A stretch of 64,000 nucleotides of DNA, from positions 170,750,223 through 170,814,222 of the forward strand of contig OX457058.1 of the NCBI GenBank assembly GCA_949752795.1, written 5' to 3'. This document shows, in pieces, positions 23,901-36,110 of the stretch. The stretch is from Hyperoodon ampullatus. Its lineage: Eukaryota; Chordata; Mammalia; Artiodactyla; Ziphiidae. Under the pieces are notes generated by a model. It saw only the letters and a program-made list of their open reading frames with translations. It was not told where the DNA came from and did not search any database. Within the stretch, counting starts at the first letter, position 1, and every line of letters begins with the position of its first letter. The position numbers and the translations under genes are program-made.

Positions 23901-24535
23901 TGATGGACGGGGACTATTTTGGGGAGGGCTGCCAGGAAGCCAGAGGGTAGGTAGGTGGGGAGGAGGGGGCAAATGCGTCCCACTGAATGGCCCTCATATG
24001 GCAAATCACAGGGCTGTTGATCACGGTGTCTTTCTGAACCCGGTGAATGGCTGGGAGGAGATCAGGGAGTCAAAGTAAACGACTGGACGCTGCAACCATT
24101 CCCAATCCAGAAACGATGTCAGTGGTCATTATTCAAAGTGTGAGGGTTTGGAAAAGCAACTGTTTTGAAAAGTGAACTATAAGCAACTTCAGTGCCCATC
24201 AGGTCACTGATCAAATGAAAGGGAATTGAAGATGTGTCCATGGTGTCTTCATTTTTACATCCACTCAGTGTATTCAGTGGTACCTGCAGCCCAAAGCAGG
24301 TAACACTCCCCACATCTTATACTTCCACTCAGGCACCTCTGCCTGCCCGTGGCATGCAGCACACTGCCTGGGCACCGCACCGGGGTCTGCCCAGTTTACC
24401 CCGATTTCCTACACATTATCTCGTGAGGCTGTCAATGTCCCTCCAAGACAGGTAGGAATTACCATCCCCATTTGACAGTACATCAGAAGGAAAGCTGAAG
24501 AGGTGAAGAGACTCGTGTAGGGTCACATCTGTGGT

Positions 24536-25258
24536 GTGGCAGGCAGAATTCTAAGGTGCCCCCAGGATTCCCACCCCTTGGTATACACACCTTCTATAAT
24601 GCCCTCGTCTTGAGCGTGGGCGAGACCTGGGAATACGATGGGACGTCGCTGTCATGGTCAGGTTATGTTACATGGCAAAGGTGCAAGGATTTTGCAGATG
24701 TAATTGAGGTCCTTAATCAGCTGACTCTGAGTCAGTTCATGTTATTCTAGGTGGGTCCAAGCCTTCCCCGAAAAGAAGGACTGACGTGGGAGAGTTCTCC
24801 TGCTGGCCTTGAAGCAGCAAGCTGCCAGGAGCTCTGCATCTGCAAGAAAATGAATTTTGCCAACAACCATGTGAGCCTGGAAGCACCTCGAGCCCAGATA
24901 AGACCTCAGCCCAGCCAACACCTTGATTGCAGCCTCACGAGACCTGAGTGGAGGACCCAGCTAAGCTGGTGCCCAGACTCCTGACCCACAGAACCTGATA
25001 ATGAATGCATGTTTTTAAAAAACAATTAATTAATTAGGTTGTGCTGGGTCTTGGTTGCTGCGGGCAGGCTCGCGGGCTCCTCAGTTGAGGCATGTGTGTG
25101 GGATCTAGTTCCCTAACCAGGGATCGAACCTGGGCCCCCTGCATGGGGAACGTGGAGTTTTACCCCACTGCGCCACCAGGGAAGTCCCGAATGCATGTTG
25201 TTTTGACCCATCAAATGCACGGTTATTTGTAGCAGTAGAAAACAAATATGCATGACTA
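24536..25258. repeat. Old interspersed repeat (MaLR-LTR-like), split by a CHR-1-like SINE
   Basis: GGCAGAATTCTAAGGTGCCC, TTATGTTACATGGCAAAGGT, TTTTGCAGATGTAATTGAGG, GTCCTTAATCAGCTGACTCT, then ACACCTTGATTGCAGCCTCA and CCACAGAACCTGATAATGAA. After the SINE it resumes TTGTTTTGACCCATCAAATG and GTAGCAGTAGAAAACAAATA. The same family appears in the opposite sense at 11636-12322. I cannot assign the exact family. Confidence 0.7.
25014..25188 (-). mobile_element. CHR-1-like SINE, truncated, inside an older repeat
   Basis: Minus strand: GGGACTTCCCTGGTGGCGCA head, B-box GGTTCGATCCCTGG, TTAGGGAACTAGATCCCACA, then a shortened body with CAACCAAGACCCAGCACAAC and a TTAATTAATT tail. It is flanked by direct repeats GAATGCATGTT (25003-25013 and 25189-25199). 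Confidence 0.88.
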
Positions 25259-25259
25259 G

Positions 25260-28200
25260 TAATGAACTCAGGGCCTCCTGCCCACCAACCTGGTAGACTT
25301 GCCCCGACATCTATGCTGTGGCCGTATTTCCACCCCAGATGTGTACTCCTTCCTCATATTTACAGTCTATACATCAAATATAAACTTACTTTTAAGTTGC
25401 TCTTATTCAGCCATTTTCTTATCCTAAAATATACTCTGGAGTATACTAAAATCCACTTCTTGATTTGACTATTACTGTGAATATTACCAAAGGGCTTTCT
25501 TATAATTCAAAAAAAAAAAAAAAAAACTACAATACCTTCTCTTTTTTCATTTCAAAGGCCCGCAAACAGCAGCCTTCTTGACACCAATATGAAATTTGCT
25601 TGTTAAGCCCACAAAAATTAGTACCTTATGAGTAAAATCATACCTTTAAAAACACCTGACTAAATATTTCATAAATGCAACACACACCAAATTCTTACAG
25701 TAGATTCACTGGATTTACAACCATCAAACTATATTAAACTTACAATATCAAGATTTATCACCTATTAAATGGAGCCTCATTTTAGTAATACCTCACATTT
25801 GATCCCAAAGGATCTCAAATACCTTTGACCCTTCACCAGGGCACTGTGCTGTAATTCACAACGAGGTAATCAAAGCTCTCATTGTAATGCTGCCGCTGCC
25901 ACATTTGGGAATTAGCTCACCTATCAAGGCAAGGTAGCCAGATCTGGGAGAGAAGGCAGCTGCTTTACAAAGTGCAGAAATGGTACCAAGATCCAGCCCG
26001 CGGGGGAAAATCCCACAGAGAACCACAGATGTAGAGTCAGAGGGTCCGAGCAGGCTTCTGGGCCAATGGTTTTCAAACATGAGTTTTGGCAGTAGGGCCC
26101 TTTCTTTCCACACAATGTTCTAAGAAAGCTCAATGAATAGAACAGAGCCAATTGGAATGGCTCTGGCCGAGGAAAGAAGCAGGGGCCTCATCAGCGTTCC
26201 ACAGCACACCGGGGAGACCCTGCTTCCGCTCCCGGGGCCCCTCACCTTGGCTACACATTAGGATCATCTGGGCAGCTTTCTTTTAAATGCAGATGCCCGG
26301 GCCTCACCCCAGACATTCTGATTTCGGTGTGATTCTAACTCAGAATCACTGGTTTGGCTGAACCCCTCACCCCCACCCCCCACACGCACACACCTTACCT
26401 CTGAGGAACCTGAGACCGTGAGATTTGCTGAAAGAAGTACAGGTTTAAAGCTCCCACCCAGAAAAATATAGCCTGCTCTCAGAATATCTGCAGGGATGTA
26501 ATTAGCCACATCGACATTATAAATCTGGGTTAAAATGTGTGAGTTAATTTTGAAGACTTACAGTGATCGCTCCCTTTAAATAATTCCTCAAAAACATTCA
26601 GGGCTTTATGAAATGGCCATATAACATGATCCACGTCTCAGGAGCCTCCCTGGATCCATCATGCCAAAGAATTACGTGGTCTATTAAAGAGCCTGCAAAT
26701 ATCCACGGTGCCACGGACCAACAGCTCCCACAGGGAGACATTCTGTGAGACCTTCTACTCATCCCTCAAAACCCAGCTCAAGTATTGCGCCTTCCTTCCA
26801 TAAAGGTTCCATTAATCCTCCAGCTTTGTTCCACTTTGCCCTGGTCAGTGCTTCATCGCAGAGGACACGGGATTGAAGTTATTTGGTTATACACAATTGT
26901 CCCCACCATAAGTTGAGCCCTGAATGCAGCGTCTTGTGTTTTACTCATTTTCAAGGACATCAGCAGCATCTCCGCATATCTTTACTCATCTGTAAACTGG
27001 TGGTCGAACCTCCTCTTGTATGAACCACAGGGACAGTGCTTAGAACAGTAAGCACTCAATAAATGTTATCTATCATTGTAATCCAACCTTGGCCACACCT
27101 CTCCACATGCCACTCGCTTACACTACCTTGTTTCACTGTCTTCCAGGCAATTATTCTCCAAAACTATCACATTTCTTTCAGATCTGTCTTCCCTCCCACC
27201 CCCACCCGACTGGAATGTAAGAGACCTAACTGACTGAATCCCATGGACTTCGGGGACCCAGACAGGGCTTGACTGTAGTGGATGGTGAAGCGACATTCGC
27301 GGATGATTGCATAGCTGGTGAGTCGAGCGAAAGAACAAGAACATGGCCTTGGCTTCTAGGAATTCATGATCTTGACCAGCCATGACTCAGACATCTATTC
27401 CTTCTGCATTCACAAGTTCAAGTTTTGTGGCTTTCTCAGCTGTTGCATCCTTTACTGTATAGAGAGGAGGCAGAGGCCTTGGGAGGCTAGTGACTGGGCC
27501 ACAGTGCAGGCTCCCGAGCACCAGCTGACTGGCTCCCTTCAGCATCCTTGGTACAGGAGGGTTAAAGCTGGATCACCCTGGGGGCGTGTCTGGGACTCAG
27601 GAATTCCCGATGCCTAGAAATGCTCAGACCACTAGCTGACAGTACCTCCCCTTTGTCAACAGAATTGGTTTTAGTGAGCTTTAGTTCTGGAAAGCCTCGA
27701 TTTTCTATTTATAAACACAGCCTCAAGCTGGAATTCTGGCTTGTTAAGAGGACTGATTCAGCCCTTTATTCCAAACTAGGTAAATCTAAGGAAAAATAAC
27801 TAACCACCAAACAAAACCCAAAGTGGCCTTACGGCTCTTAAGAGAACTTAAAGCTCAAACACACTTTCCCATAAAATCAACTTGTGTCCCACTGTGTCTG
27901 CCCACATTTGAGCCTGGGCTTGGGAGCGGGGGGAACACCGAGAGCACGACGCCCCCTGTCCCGGGAGAGCACGGCTGGCCGTCGCCTTGCTTGTCTTCAC
28001 AAAACAGCGTGTGGGCTGCGGCTGTACCCATTTAACAGGTCGGCCCACTGGGACGTCACAGCAAAGCCAGAACTAAGTTCAAAGCTGCGACTCTACTGGG
28101 CTACCGGCCTTCTCAAGAACTACCTCAACTCATTTAGGTCAGCTTCATGCCGAATGCTTAGTAGCTGCTTCATGCATATCCTGGACCAAGGCGTATCGAT

Positions 28201-29268
28201 GTGCTTGTTACAGCCCATCATATTCCCAAAATCTGTGACAATGACTGTAGAGATGCTGTAACAGGATAGGATGGAGACTTAGGGGGCTGAGGGCAAAGGG
28301 AAATGAGGAACTAATACAAACACAGGGTTTTATTCCCAGAAAGCAACTCCCCGTTGGTTTGGCCGTGGGATGCGACAGCCTGTGAGGAGGACGAGGCCTT
28401 CGTGATGCTCACAGCTCTGTCCTCAGCACCTGGAAGAGTGCCGCCCACAGACGGCACCCACAAATCTTTCAGTGAACAGGTGACCCGTAGGCCTGCTGCA
28501 AATCTGGCTCTGAGTTGCCGAGTATTCAAAGCAAAAAGGGGAAAAAAGATCAGTGTCCATTCAAACCAGATCTTCAGGAAAAGCACAGGCTCTTCCAGAC
28601 ATTTCTCGACTGGGTTTTCAGCTCTGCATGAACCAACTGTGTCCGATGGACCAGAAGACCCACTCTTCACCCCAGACTATGACACAATAGTCAGGAGGAC
28701 CCAGGTCCCGTTCCCCTCGGTGAAGACATTGTGCAAAGTGGGGATTCTCCCCCAGTCTCTGCCGCCTCCACCCTCAACCCTCTCCTGACCCTGCCCTTCC
28801 TCCGTCTCCTGAAGAATCATTAACACCTGCAGATAGAGGTCACATGGCACTGGGCTGAGATCAGCACATACTGAGGTTCTCCTGTGGTCCAGGGGCATCT
28901 GGGACCCAGAACACACGGTGGTGGTTAGGACACGGTCCTTTCATTCCAGAGGCTCGCAGACATGTGGAGAGGTGGGGCAGTGGTGTGAGATGTGCTGTGA
29001 GAAGGGTAGGGGGCTGTGGTGGGGACCTGGGCTGAGGGTGGGCTGGGTATGGGAAGATGTCCCAGGGGGCCAAGGGCCCGGCTCTGTCTGCAAGGAAGGG
29101 TCGCACTGGATGAATAAAAAAGGTGGGGAGAGAGCCAGGAGAGCTTTAGGCAGAGTCAACAGCACATTGAAAGGCCTCCCTGAAAGCTGCAGACTTGGGA
29201 TGATAGGGCAGACAACATCCACTGTCCTGAGATGGCGAAGGCACAGCCCTCAGCAGGAGGCAAAGGTC
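25260..29268. other. Intergenic DNA, mostly unassigned
   Basis: No gene recognised. It has an A-run (25510-25526), an AT-rich, repeat-poor stretch at 25530-25900 and 26460-26640, and an L2 end (26735-27078). Sequence at 27360-29268 is unassigned; short open frames there lack any family resemblance. Confidence 0.65.
26735..27078 (+). repeat. L2 3'-end fragment
   Basis: TACTCATCCCTCAAAACCCA, GCTCAAGTATTGCGCCTTCC, CACCATAAGTTGAGCCCTGA, GGGACAGTGCTTAGAACAGT, AAGCACTCAATAAATGTTAT: mammalian L2 3' end in plus orientation. Confidence 0.8.
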
Positions 29269-29516
29269 CTGAACTGTGTCCTGCTCTAGGACTGTCAGGG
29301 ACCAACCCCTGCACAAGCAAAACTCGTTTTAAAAGAAAACACATCCAACAGGAGCATGACTTCGTGACTGCCAATTGCAAGTCACATGTAGCCTGAAGTG
29401 TGTCCTGCTCTAGGACTGTCAGGGACCAACCCCTGCACAAGCAAAACTCGTTTTAACAGAAAACACATCCAACAGGAGCATGACTTCGTGACTGCCAACT
29501 GCAAGTCATGTGTAGC
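29269..29516. repeat. 124-bp tandem duplication (two copies, ~96% identical)
   Basis: Copy 1 is 29269-29392 and copy 2 is 29393-29516, head to tail, both running from CTGAAC/GTGTGTCCTGCTC to CATG/TGTGTAGC-like ends. I count five mismatches in 124 positions. No known repeat family was recognised. Confidence 0.95.
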
Positions 29517-30333
29517 CGGGACAACAGGACTTGGACTCACCTATGCCTGGGGAGCCAAAGTGACACAGTGAATAAACCCTTCGGGTCCCTTCCAGTTCAT
29601 CAGCCGCAAGGGCTGCTTGTCACCTTCATGTGTGACCTTGGGCCCACTGGCTGACCGACCACAGGCTGCTGGGTTCGTGGGCACTGTCAGAGACATGGCT
29701 CACCAAATGCCCGCGTGCTTGGCAGGGCATGTCTTCAAGTGTGTTGCTCAGGATGCTGGTACCTAAGATCTACTGTGAAGGTGTCTGTGGTCTAATAAGT
29801 TTGGGAAATGCAGCCCTCTCTCAGGCCCAAGGCACTTCAGCATAATAAAGGACCTGAGAAGCCCTGCAAAGAATCCTGTTCAACTATGTTTAACCCATAA
29901 ATGCCCAAACTTAGCGAGAACCATGGAACTTGTTTTTGCCATATCACATCTATGAGCATCCCTGGAATCTACTCAAGTCTCCATCTCAAAGGCAGATTCA
30001 GGCTCTGATAGGAAAGTGGGGGTGGGTAGGAAGTGTTACGAATGAGAGGCAAGGTTCAGAACAAAAACCCAGGAACACTCAGCACTGGTAAGAGGCTCAT
30101 CAAAAATTACTCTCTAAAAATGTTAGAAAAAAATTTCAAGACACCAATAGCACTCTGGTGCTGCTTCATCCCCTGATAACTTCCTAGTTATAGATTCGAG
30201 GCTGTGCATACACCAACCACCACACCCGGTCCCCCAACCACGGAAAACTGGGAGGAGGTCACCAAGATCAGGGAACATCCCCTTCACCTTGCACGGCATA
30301 AACGCCATCATGGGCCACACTTCTGTTGCAAGG

Positions 30334-30386
30334 CTGTGTGTGTGTGTGCACGTGTGTGTACGCGTGCACGCAAAGCACACACACTT
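30334..30386 (+). repeat. Alternating GT/GC-rich tract
   Basis: GCTGTGTGTGTGTGTGCACG continuing TGTGTGTACGCGTGCACGCA. Alternating purine-pyrimidine DNA, a potential Z-DNA-forming stretch. Confidence 0.8.
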
Positions 30387-30974
30387 CGGACTGCAGCCCA
30401 ACTTCACTCACTCATTTTGGTTCTGTTCTAATGGCACCTTACAGCGTAACGGGAGTGGCTTTACTGAGGTAAAAGGGCTTTCCTTTCTTTTCAAAATACA
30501 GTGAATGCAAAAGCAGAAGGGAAAAAAGCAGAGAGGTTAAAATAAACGCTTATTTCTTGTTGGACCAGGAAGAGTGTTATTTAAAACGGGGAACCAACGG
30601 CTTCTCTTACCAAGACCACTGGCCTCATGCACAGCCCTTAAACAGCCGCTGGGCACATCCCTAGTTTTTCAGACTAATGTGAGTTGGGTAACAGAGTAAT
30701 GGTAGGTTTTAGCTCAGGCTCTCTAACAAAGACCATGAATCTTCTCCTCAGGAGCTACTAGGGTTACATACAAAACAAAGAAACAAATCCCACAACTGCC
30801 GCCCATGTTCCTTATGAGTCACCATCTGGTTTTCTTCTCAACGTGAAAAATCTATGACACACATAACACATACATTGACATGTTTTAATTTCACCTTTAT
30901 CTTAAAGGAGCCACATAAATTAGGGAATTGCTGAGTGACGGTTAAACGCTCATTTTGATTTAGGTAGATGGGTG

Positions 30975-31076
30975 TTCAAGGGCCAGCCCTGACTTGCTGT
31001 GACCTCAGACAAGTTACTTCCCTTCTCTATGCCTCGTTTTTCCCATCTGTAAAATGGGGATTATAGTAACAATGAG
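30975..31076 (+). repeat. MIR SINE, 5'/core part of an interrupted copy
   Basis: CTTGCTGTGACCTCAGACAA, TCTATGCCTCGTTTTTCCCA, TCTGTAAAATGGGGATTATA: MIR core in plus orientation. The matching MIR 3' end resumes near 31300. Confidence 0.85.
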
Positions 31077-31084
31077 TGTTCATT

Positions 31085-31290
31085 ATGGGCTTAGGATGTG
31101 TGGGGCCCTGAGCCCAGCGTTTTACATGAACCCTCACTGAAGCCAAATGACTCTCCCTCGTTGTAAAGGCAAGGACGTGGGGCTAAGGGTGGCTTAACAA
31201 CTTGCCTGAAGTTGCACAGTGAGTGCCGGAAGCCGGACATCGTGGCCCCAGTTCTCAGTGTGAGGCACTAATGCTGTACTTCCCTCCAAA
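31085..31290 (-). repeat. MIR-like SINE lying inside another MIR
   Basis: GGCTTAACAACTTGCCTGAA, GTTGCACAGTGAGTGCCGGA, followed by CCCCAGTTCTCAGTGTGAGG: reverse-orientation MIR order, diverged. Confidence 0.6.
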
Positions 31291-31299
31291 GGCTGCCAT

Positions 31300-31402
31300 T
31301 TCTGTAATCGTGGTGAGGAGTAAATGGCATAAAATGTGTAAAACATTTAGGACAGACCAGGCACCTCGTACGTGTTCAATGAATCTTAGTTATTATAGGT
31401 CC
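31300..31402 (+). repeat. MIR SINE, 3' part of the interrupted copy
   Basis: GTGGTGAGGAGTAAATGGCA, AAACATTTAGGACAGACCAG, GTGTTCAATGAATCTTAGTT: continuation of the element whose core ends near 31076. Confidence 0.65.
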
Positions 31403-31494
31403 GGGAGCCCTTATCTGAAATCCTTGAAGCCAACGTGTCTTGCAATTCAGAATTTTTCAAGACAGAATTTTCAAGGGAGTAAAAAGGCAACCCA

Positions 31495-32412
31495 CAGAAT
31501 GGAAAAATGTATTTGTAAATCACGAACTTGATAAAGGTTTAATATCCAAAATACATAAAGAACTCCTTAAAACCCAACAACAAAAAACAACCCAATTCAA
31601 AAATGGGCAAAGGACTTGAAGAGATATTTTTACAAAGATGTACACATGGCCAACAAGCACAAAACTACAATAAGATACCAGCTCACACCCACTGGGATAG
31701 CTATTATTAAAAATAAAAATAAAGAGCTGGTGAGGATGTGAAGAAATTGGGAGCCTTGTGCACTGGTGGCGAGAATGTAAAATGGTGCAACGCTGTGAAA
31801 ACAGTACGGAAGCTTCTCAAAAAATCAAACAGAGAATTTACCGTGTGATCTAGCAATTCCATTCCTGGATACATACGCCGAAGAACTGAAAGCAGGGATT
31901 CAAACAGGTAAATGTACACCAATGTTCACGGCAGCCATATTCACAACAGCCAAAAAGTGGAAGCGTGAAAGCAACCCAACGCCCATCAGCAAATGAATGG
32001 ATAAACAAAATGTGGTCTATATATTATATATACAACGAAATGTTACTCAGCCCTAAAGAGGAAGGAAATTCTGACACATGCTACAACACGGCTGGACCCT
32101 AACAAACAAGCCAGACGCCAAAGGACAAATACTGTCTGATTCCACTTATCTGTAAGTACCTAAAATAGTCAAATTCAGAGACAGAAAGCAGAATGGTGGA
32201 TACCAGGACTGGGGGACGGAGCAGATGGGAGTTAGTGTTTAACGGGCACAGGGTTTCAGTTTGGGATGAAGAAAAGTTCTGGAACTAGATGGTGGTGATG
32301 GTTGCAGAACAATGTGCATGTACTTAAATGCCATTAAGCTCTACAATTAAAAATGGCTCTGTGGTTGAGTTTTATGTATAATTTACCACAAAAAGAAAAA
32401 AGAGAAATAAAA
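31495..32412 (+). mobile_element. Old L1 3' end (L1MA/ME-like), including ORF2 tail
   Basis: CTTGATAAAGGTTTAATATCC, then AATTCAAAAATGGGCAAAGG, CAGCTCACACCCACTGGGAT, GGCAGCCATATTCACAACAG, ACTCAGCCCTAAAGAGGAAG, and a 3' UTR with GAATGGTGGATACCAGGACT and CTACAATTAAAAATGGCTCT, ending A-rich. Interrupted reading frames show a dead copy. Confidence 0.9.
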
Positions 32413-33426
32413 AAGATCTACGAGTTGTTCCCACGTTGCCTTGCACACAGGTCTGGAATGCTCCTGGCCGCGCGTCTACCGTGAGGGCACTACCTTGCTC
32501 CTGGTGTCTCTGCGGGGATCACAACTCAGTCCACGCCTAAGCGGGCTGCAACCAGCACCCACCATTCCATCCAATACCTACATTATACACTTACGGATCC
32601 ACAAAAAGAAAAAAGCTCACTTCCATCTGGATTCTTTTCATGCACATCACAACCTGCAAGCTGATCTGCCTGGCCTGGCCTGGCTGTGTTCCCTGTTCCA
32701 GCCACAGGAACGGAGGGCGAGGTGGCGGGAAAGGGCTGTGGCTCTCAGGCTTGGCCTGAACCACGCAGTGAATTCTGGGCAGTAACACTAACGAACGCAA
32801 GTACGTAGAACTCAACCAAATTCCTCAGGATTAAAATACGTATACTTTTCTCTCCTTCAGTTTAGAGAAGTCAGAGTGAGGGGAAAGGAAGAGATTAATT
32901 TAAACTCTTATAAAGGAAAACTGAATTTTTTTTTCTCATTCTAAGAAACTTATACTTACCTTCTTGTTCCTACGGCAAAGGCATTCCTTTTAGTGCTTGG
33001 TTTACTGAGTTACAGAAAGGTTAGGTCAAAGCTTGAAATAATGGAATTCTTTCTTAACCAATACTGTATTGGAAGTGTGTCCTAAAACCCTGGAAGCTGA
33101 ACATTCTGTCCACTTGACTTCAGAATAACCAAATTCACTTAAGGAATGTGTCAAATGTGTCACAGATAATCCAGGACCTGGAAAACATCAGTCAGTGTGG
33201 CAGAATTTCAGGCAAACACACTGGTATTATTTACATCAGAAAAGAACAAGGCAATTGTTAGTAGATAACTCCACCAGTAGATGGGAAGCATAACTTGGTA
33301 AACAACATTTTATCATATTAAAGTATGCATTTTCAGATGACCATGGAATTAAAACATTTTAAAGACATTTCTGCTACAACTATTTAAACTTGACCTGAAT
33401 CAAAACAAGAAAAGAAAAAGGCAAAA

Positions 33427-33457
33427 GGACACAAAGTGAACTGACCATAACTTTATT
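33427..33457 (-). terminator. DICER1: DICER1 distal poly(A) signal and cleavage region
   Basis: The minus strand has CCAATAAAG with the AATAAA hexamer at 33452-33457. A T/GT-rich stretch (TTTGTGTCCTTTTGCC onward, then TTTTTCTTTTCTTG) follows within 20-50 nt, as expected for a downstream element. Cleavage is therefore expected around 33427-33438. The resulting UTR length agrees with human. Confidence 0.8.
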
Positions 33458-33539
33458 GGAGATTTACTTGGCTACAATTATTACAAAAAAAAAACAACTA
33501 AAGGTAATTGTGACCCATAAGGTGCAGACTGCAAATTTC

Positions 33540-33547
33540 TGCAGCAT
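33540..33547 (-). promoter_or_regulatory. miR-103/107 8-mer seed site near the distal end of the 3' UTR
   Basis: The minus strand reads ATGCTGCA, about 85 nt before the poly(A) signal. Sites near 3' UTR ends tend to be effective. Confidence 0.7.
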
Positions 33548-33590
33548 GATTACTGTATGAATGAATTACATCATGTTCCTTAAAAACAGC

Positions 33591-33598
33591 TGCAGCAT
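33591..33598 (-). promoter_or_regulatory. miR-103/107 8-mer seed site near the distal end of the 3' UTR
   Basis: The minus strand reads ATGCTGCA. It lies 51 bp from an identical site, a spacing at which paired sites can act together. Confidence 0.7.
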
Positions 33599-34811
33599 GT
33601 GATGGTAAATATTTTTCTGTCAATCAAATTATACATGTGTTAGTTTTACTTGATTTTAGTCATTTTCCTTCACTCTATTTACAGCAGAAAAGCCAGAAAT
33701 TTCACTTCCTGTTCACCTTTGCATTTTTGCTATGTAACCTGCTGCTGCAGTGAATTCTGAGTGCATCTATAAAATTTAAATTGTGGGTGATGTCCAAATA
33801 AAAATGGACTAGAGAAAAAAACAATTAACGATTAAAATATATTTACAAGTTAGCTTCAAAAGATCATTTTCACTGCTAGTGGAAAATACAATAGTCTCAA
33901 TGCAAATTCCCTAGATATTGCTACTGGCGAATCCAACAACTTTTAAAATCATTTCAATATTCTTGGTCTTAAACATATCTTAAAAACTTCTCATGTACAA
34001 TATAAAATAAAGAAATTTATTTGGAAATAATTAAGTTCCTGAAAAGTAATCAGTGGTTGAAAAAATATACCTATTTAAATGTAATTAAAATAACCATATA
34101 GGTAATAAACAAGACATGAGTTTCAATTCCGCAGCTAACACAAACTGGTTTGGGGCACTAAAAGAACTTCAGATGCAGTTGAAATGAAGACATCAAGGTC
34201 TCCGTTTGGTGGCTTAAATTTTGTGTAAAAGGATTAGACACCCTAACAGAAGAAGACAGAAAGTTTTAAATCAACTGGGCCTTAAGACTGAACTGTGGTA
34301 GGTCTGGGTCTCGATTAGTCTCTGCACTCTGCAGTTACACAGGCTGATGTCAGGTAATGACTAAAAGAGCCGACCGCTGGGTGAATAATTGTATTTATGA
34401 ACTGAACCAACAGAACCAAAGTAGCCTCCAGTCTCTTGCTATTTAGGCACGGCAATTTGAATCTTTCTGAGGGCAAGCTATTATTAAGAGAGGAACAATA
34501 TTAGTATTTTAAAAGATAATTACAGGAGTGTTAGAGGTCAATCTAAATTTAATCACTTCACATAATGTAAAAGAGAAAAGAAAAAAAAAGTAACAAACAT
34601 CTTTAAAACATAATTAAGAGTTCAGTTAACAAATCTTCATCATACTTTCACAAACAGTAAAAATGCCACAGACAAAAATGACCTATTTAAGTTGTGCAAG
34701 TATATGACACATTGCAGGCATTATAATTATCTTTTTCAAATTCGGTAAATCGAAACAGCAGCGAGGCCAAACCACATTTTTTCCTCTCAGTTAAGCATAT
34801 TTTCCTTGAAA

Positions 34812-34818
34812 TGAGGTA
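34812..34818 (-). promoter_or_regulatory. let-7 7mer-A1 site in DICER1 3' UTR
   Basis: The minus strand reads TACCTCA, as at 36383; nt 8 is unpaired. Confidence 0.45.
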
Positions 34819-34891
34819 AAGCATGGTACCAAGTGCAATGCTCATCTGTGCTACATGAACAGAACAGAGGGGGAAAAAGCTATTACAAAAC

Positions 34892-34898
34892 GCAGCAT
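34892..34898 (-). promoter_or_regulatory. miR-103/107 7mer-m8 site in DICER1 3' UTR
   Basis: The minus strand reads ATGCTGC followed by G, so a 7mer-m8 match without A1. Confidence 0.6.
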
Positions 34899-35229
34899 AG
34901 TCAGGACTGCTGAAAGTGTATTATAAAAAAAAAAAAAAAACATTTACAGTGAAGGTTCATGCCAACTCACTTCCACACAATCATCGTACGGAATTTCTGC
35001 AGCTGCTTTTCAAAACGCGCCTGCCCAGGCCTTCCCGCGTGTGCTGGCCGCACAACCACATCAGGGGGGTTTCCAAATCACACTCAGTCTCACGTGGCAA
35101 TCACAGGAACAAAAGGATGACAGACAAGGTGGTAACGTGGAGCAACAAGAGTGATATTTTTTCCTTAATTAACGGATGGGAAACATTTCAATAAACGAAA
35201 CTAGGGGAAAGTTTACAGCATTAAAAATC

Positions 35230-35236
35230 AGCAGCA
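35230..35236 (-). promoter_or_regulatory. miR-15/16 family 7mer-m8 site in DICER1 3' UTR
   Basis: The minus strand reads TGCTGCT, complementary to nt 2-8 of miR-15/16/195. Confidence 0.45.
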
Positions 35237-36110
35237 CAAAAGCGTTCATAACCATTTCATATGTCTAACTCATAGCTTTTATTTTTTAACTTAGTAACCA
35301 GGGGATCACAGATTGCTTCAAAGCGTGAGTCACAATTAAAATCAGCTATTGTCCTCCAACCAAAAAAAATTTAAAAAGCAATAGCTAAAGTTTGCTGTTG
35401 ATAAAACATTTTGAATGGTAGCAGGAAATCTGAACCCCTGAGACTGTGTGACCTAATCTCATCCAAGTCTGAACTTTTTAGTATTAACAAAAAATACTCG
35501 TCCTAAGGTTACAAAATATATTGAGGCATTTTTCTCCCCACGGGAATTGTAACTGTGAAACAATCTGATTTTGGTGCCAGGAGGCCAGTGAATCCCTTAA
35601 CACTGGGATTAGTGCATTAGACACAATGCAAGGCCCTAAGCTCCTGGCATCAGGTAGTTTATAAATTATCAAGAGATCTGTGATACAACTTTATCACAAA
35701 TCACCCTCACAAGTGAAATTCTTATCCAGCCTTACTTGTTAATTGTATACATTTACAGTTACATAATCCAACAAATGCTTGGTTTTAAATTGCCAGGAGA
35801 TCTTACATGGAGGTTTCCTAAAAAAACCAAATAGAAATCTAAGGTTCCAAATCAGAATTAAATATTTTAAAAACATGTCCACCCAAACTGATTTGCTCTC
35901 AAGCTCATTTAATAATTTAGATCTCAACTGAAGTTTAAGACTGGAGACAACAAATCACACTGGAGAAGCTTAATGTCCCCTTCACTCAGGTCTCCTTAGA
36001 AAGCAGAGCTGACAGTTTTCTGTGTGCACGTGCACAGAGGTGTTTCTCTGGGGGTAGGTGGTGCAGATAAAGCAAGAAGTACAGTATTCAACTGCAATTT
36101 AAAACATAAA

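Larger units (their letters stand above)
20480..24535. other. Intergenic DNA with a repeat-poor island
   Basis: No gene recognised. 20640-22480 holds a GGT/GGC-rich patch (20968-21010), a MIR head (21540-21592) and unassigned sequence. 22490-23900 is a repeat-poor AT-rich island (candidate regulatory DNA, listed separately). 24440-24540 has a weak reverse MIR. Confidence 0.65.
29517..33429. other. Intergenic DNA just downstream of DICER1
   Basis: No gene recognised. It holds a GT-rich tract (30334-30386), MIRs (30975-31400), an old L1 3' end (31495-32412) and unassigned AT-rich sequence at 32413-33429. A short perfect palindrome CCAATACTGTATTGG lies at 33058-33072. Confidence 0.75.

Noticed and set aside
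28354..28788. 144-codon plus-strand open frame in intergenic DNA
   Set aside because: No family resemblance, no splice partner and no conservation evidence. Moderate length is expected by chance at this GC content.
33058..33072. Perfect palindrome CCAATACTGTATTGG as a possible regulatory hairpin
   Set aside because: A 7-bp stem in AT-rich DNA is expected by chance at this scale, and it lies downstream of the DICER1 cleavage site.
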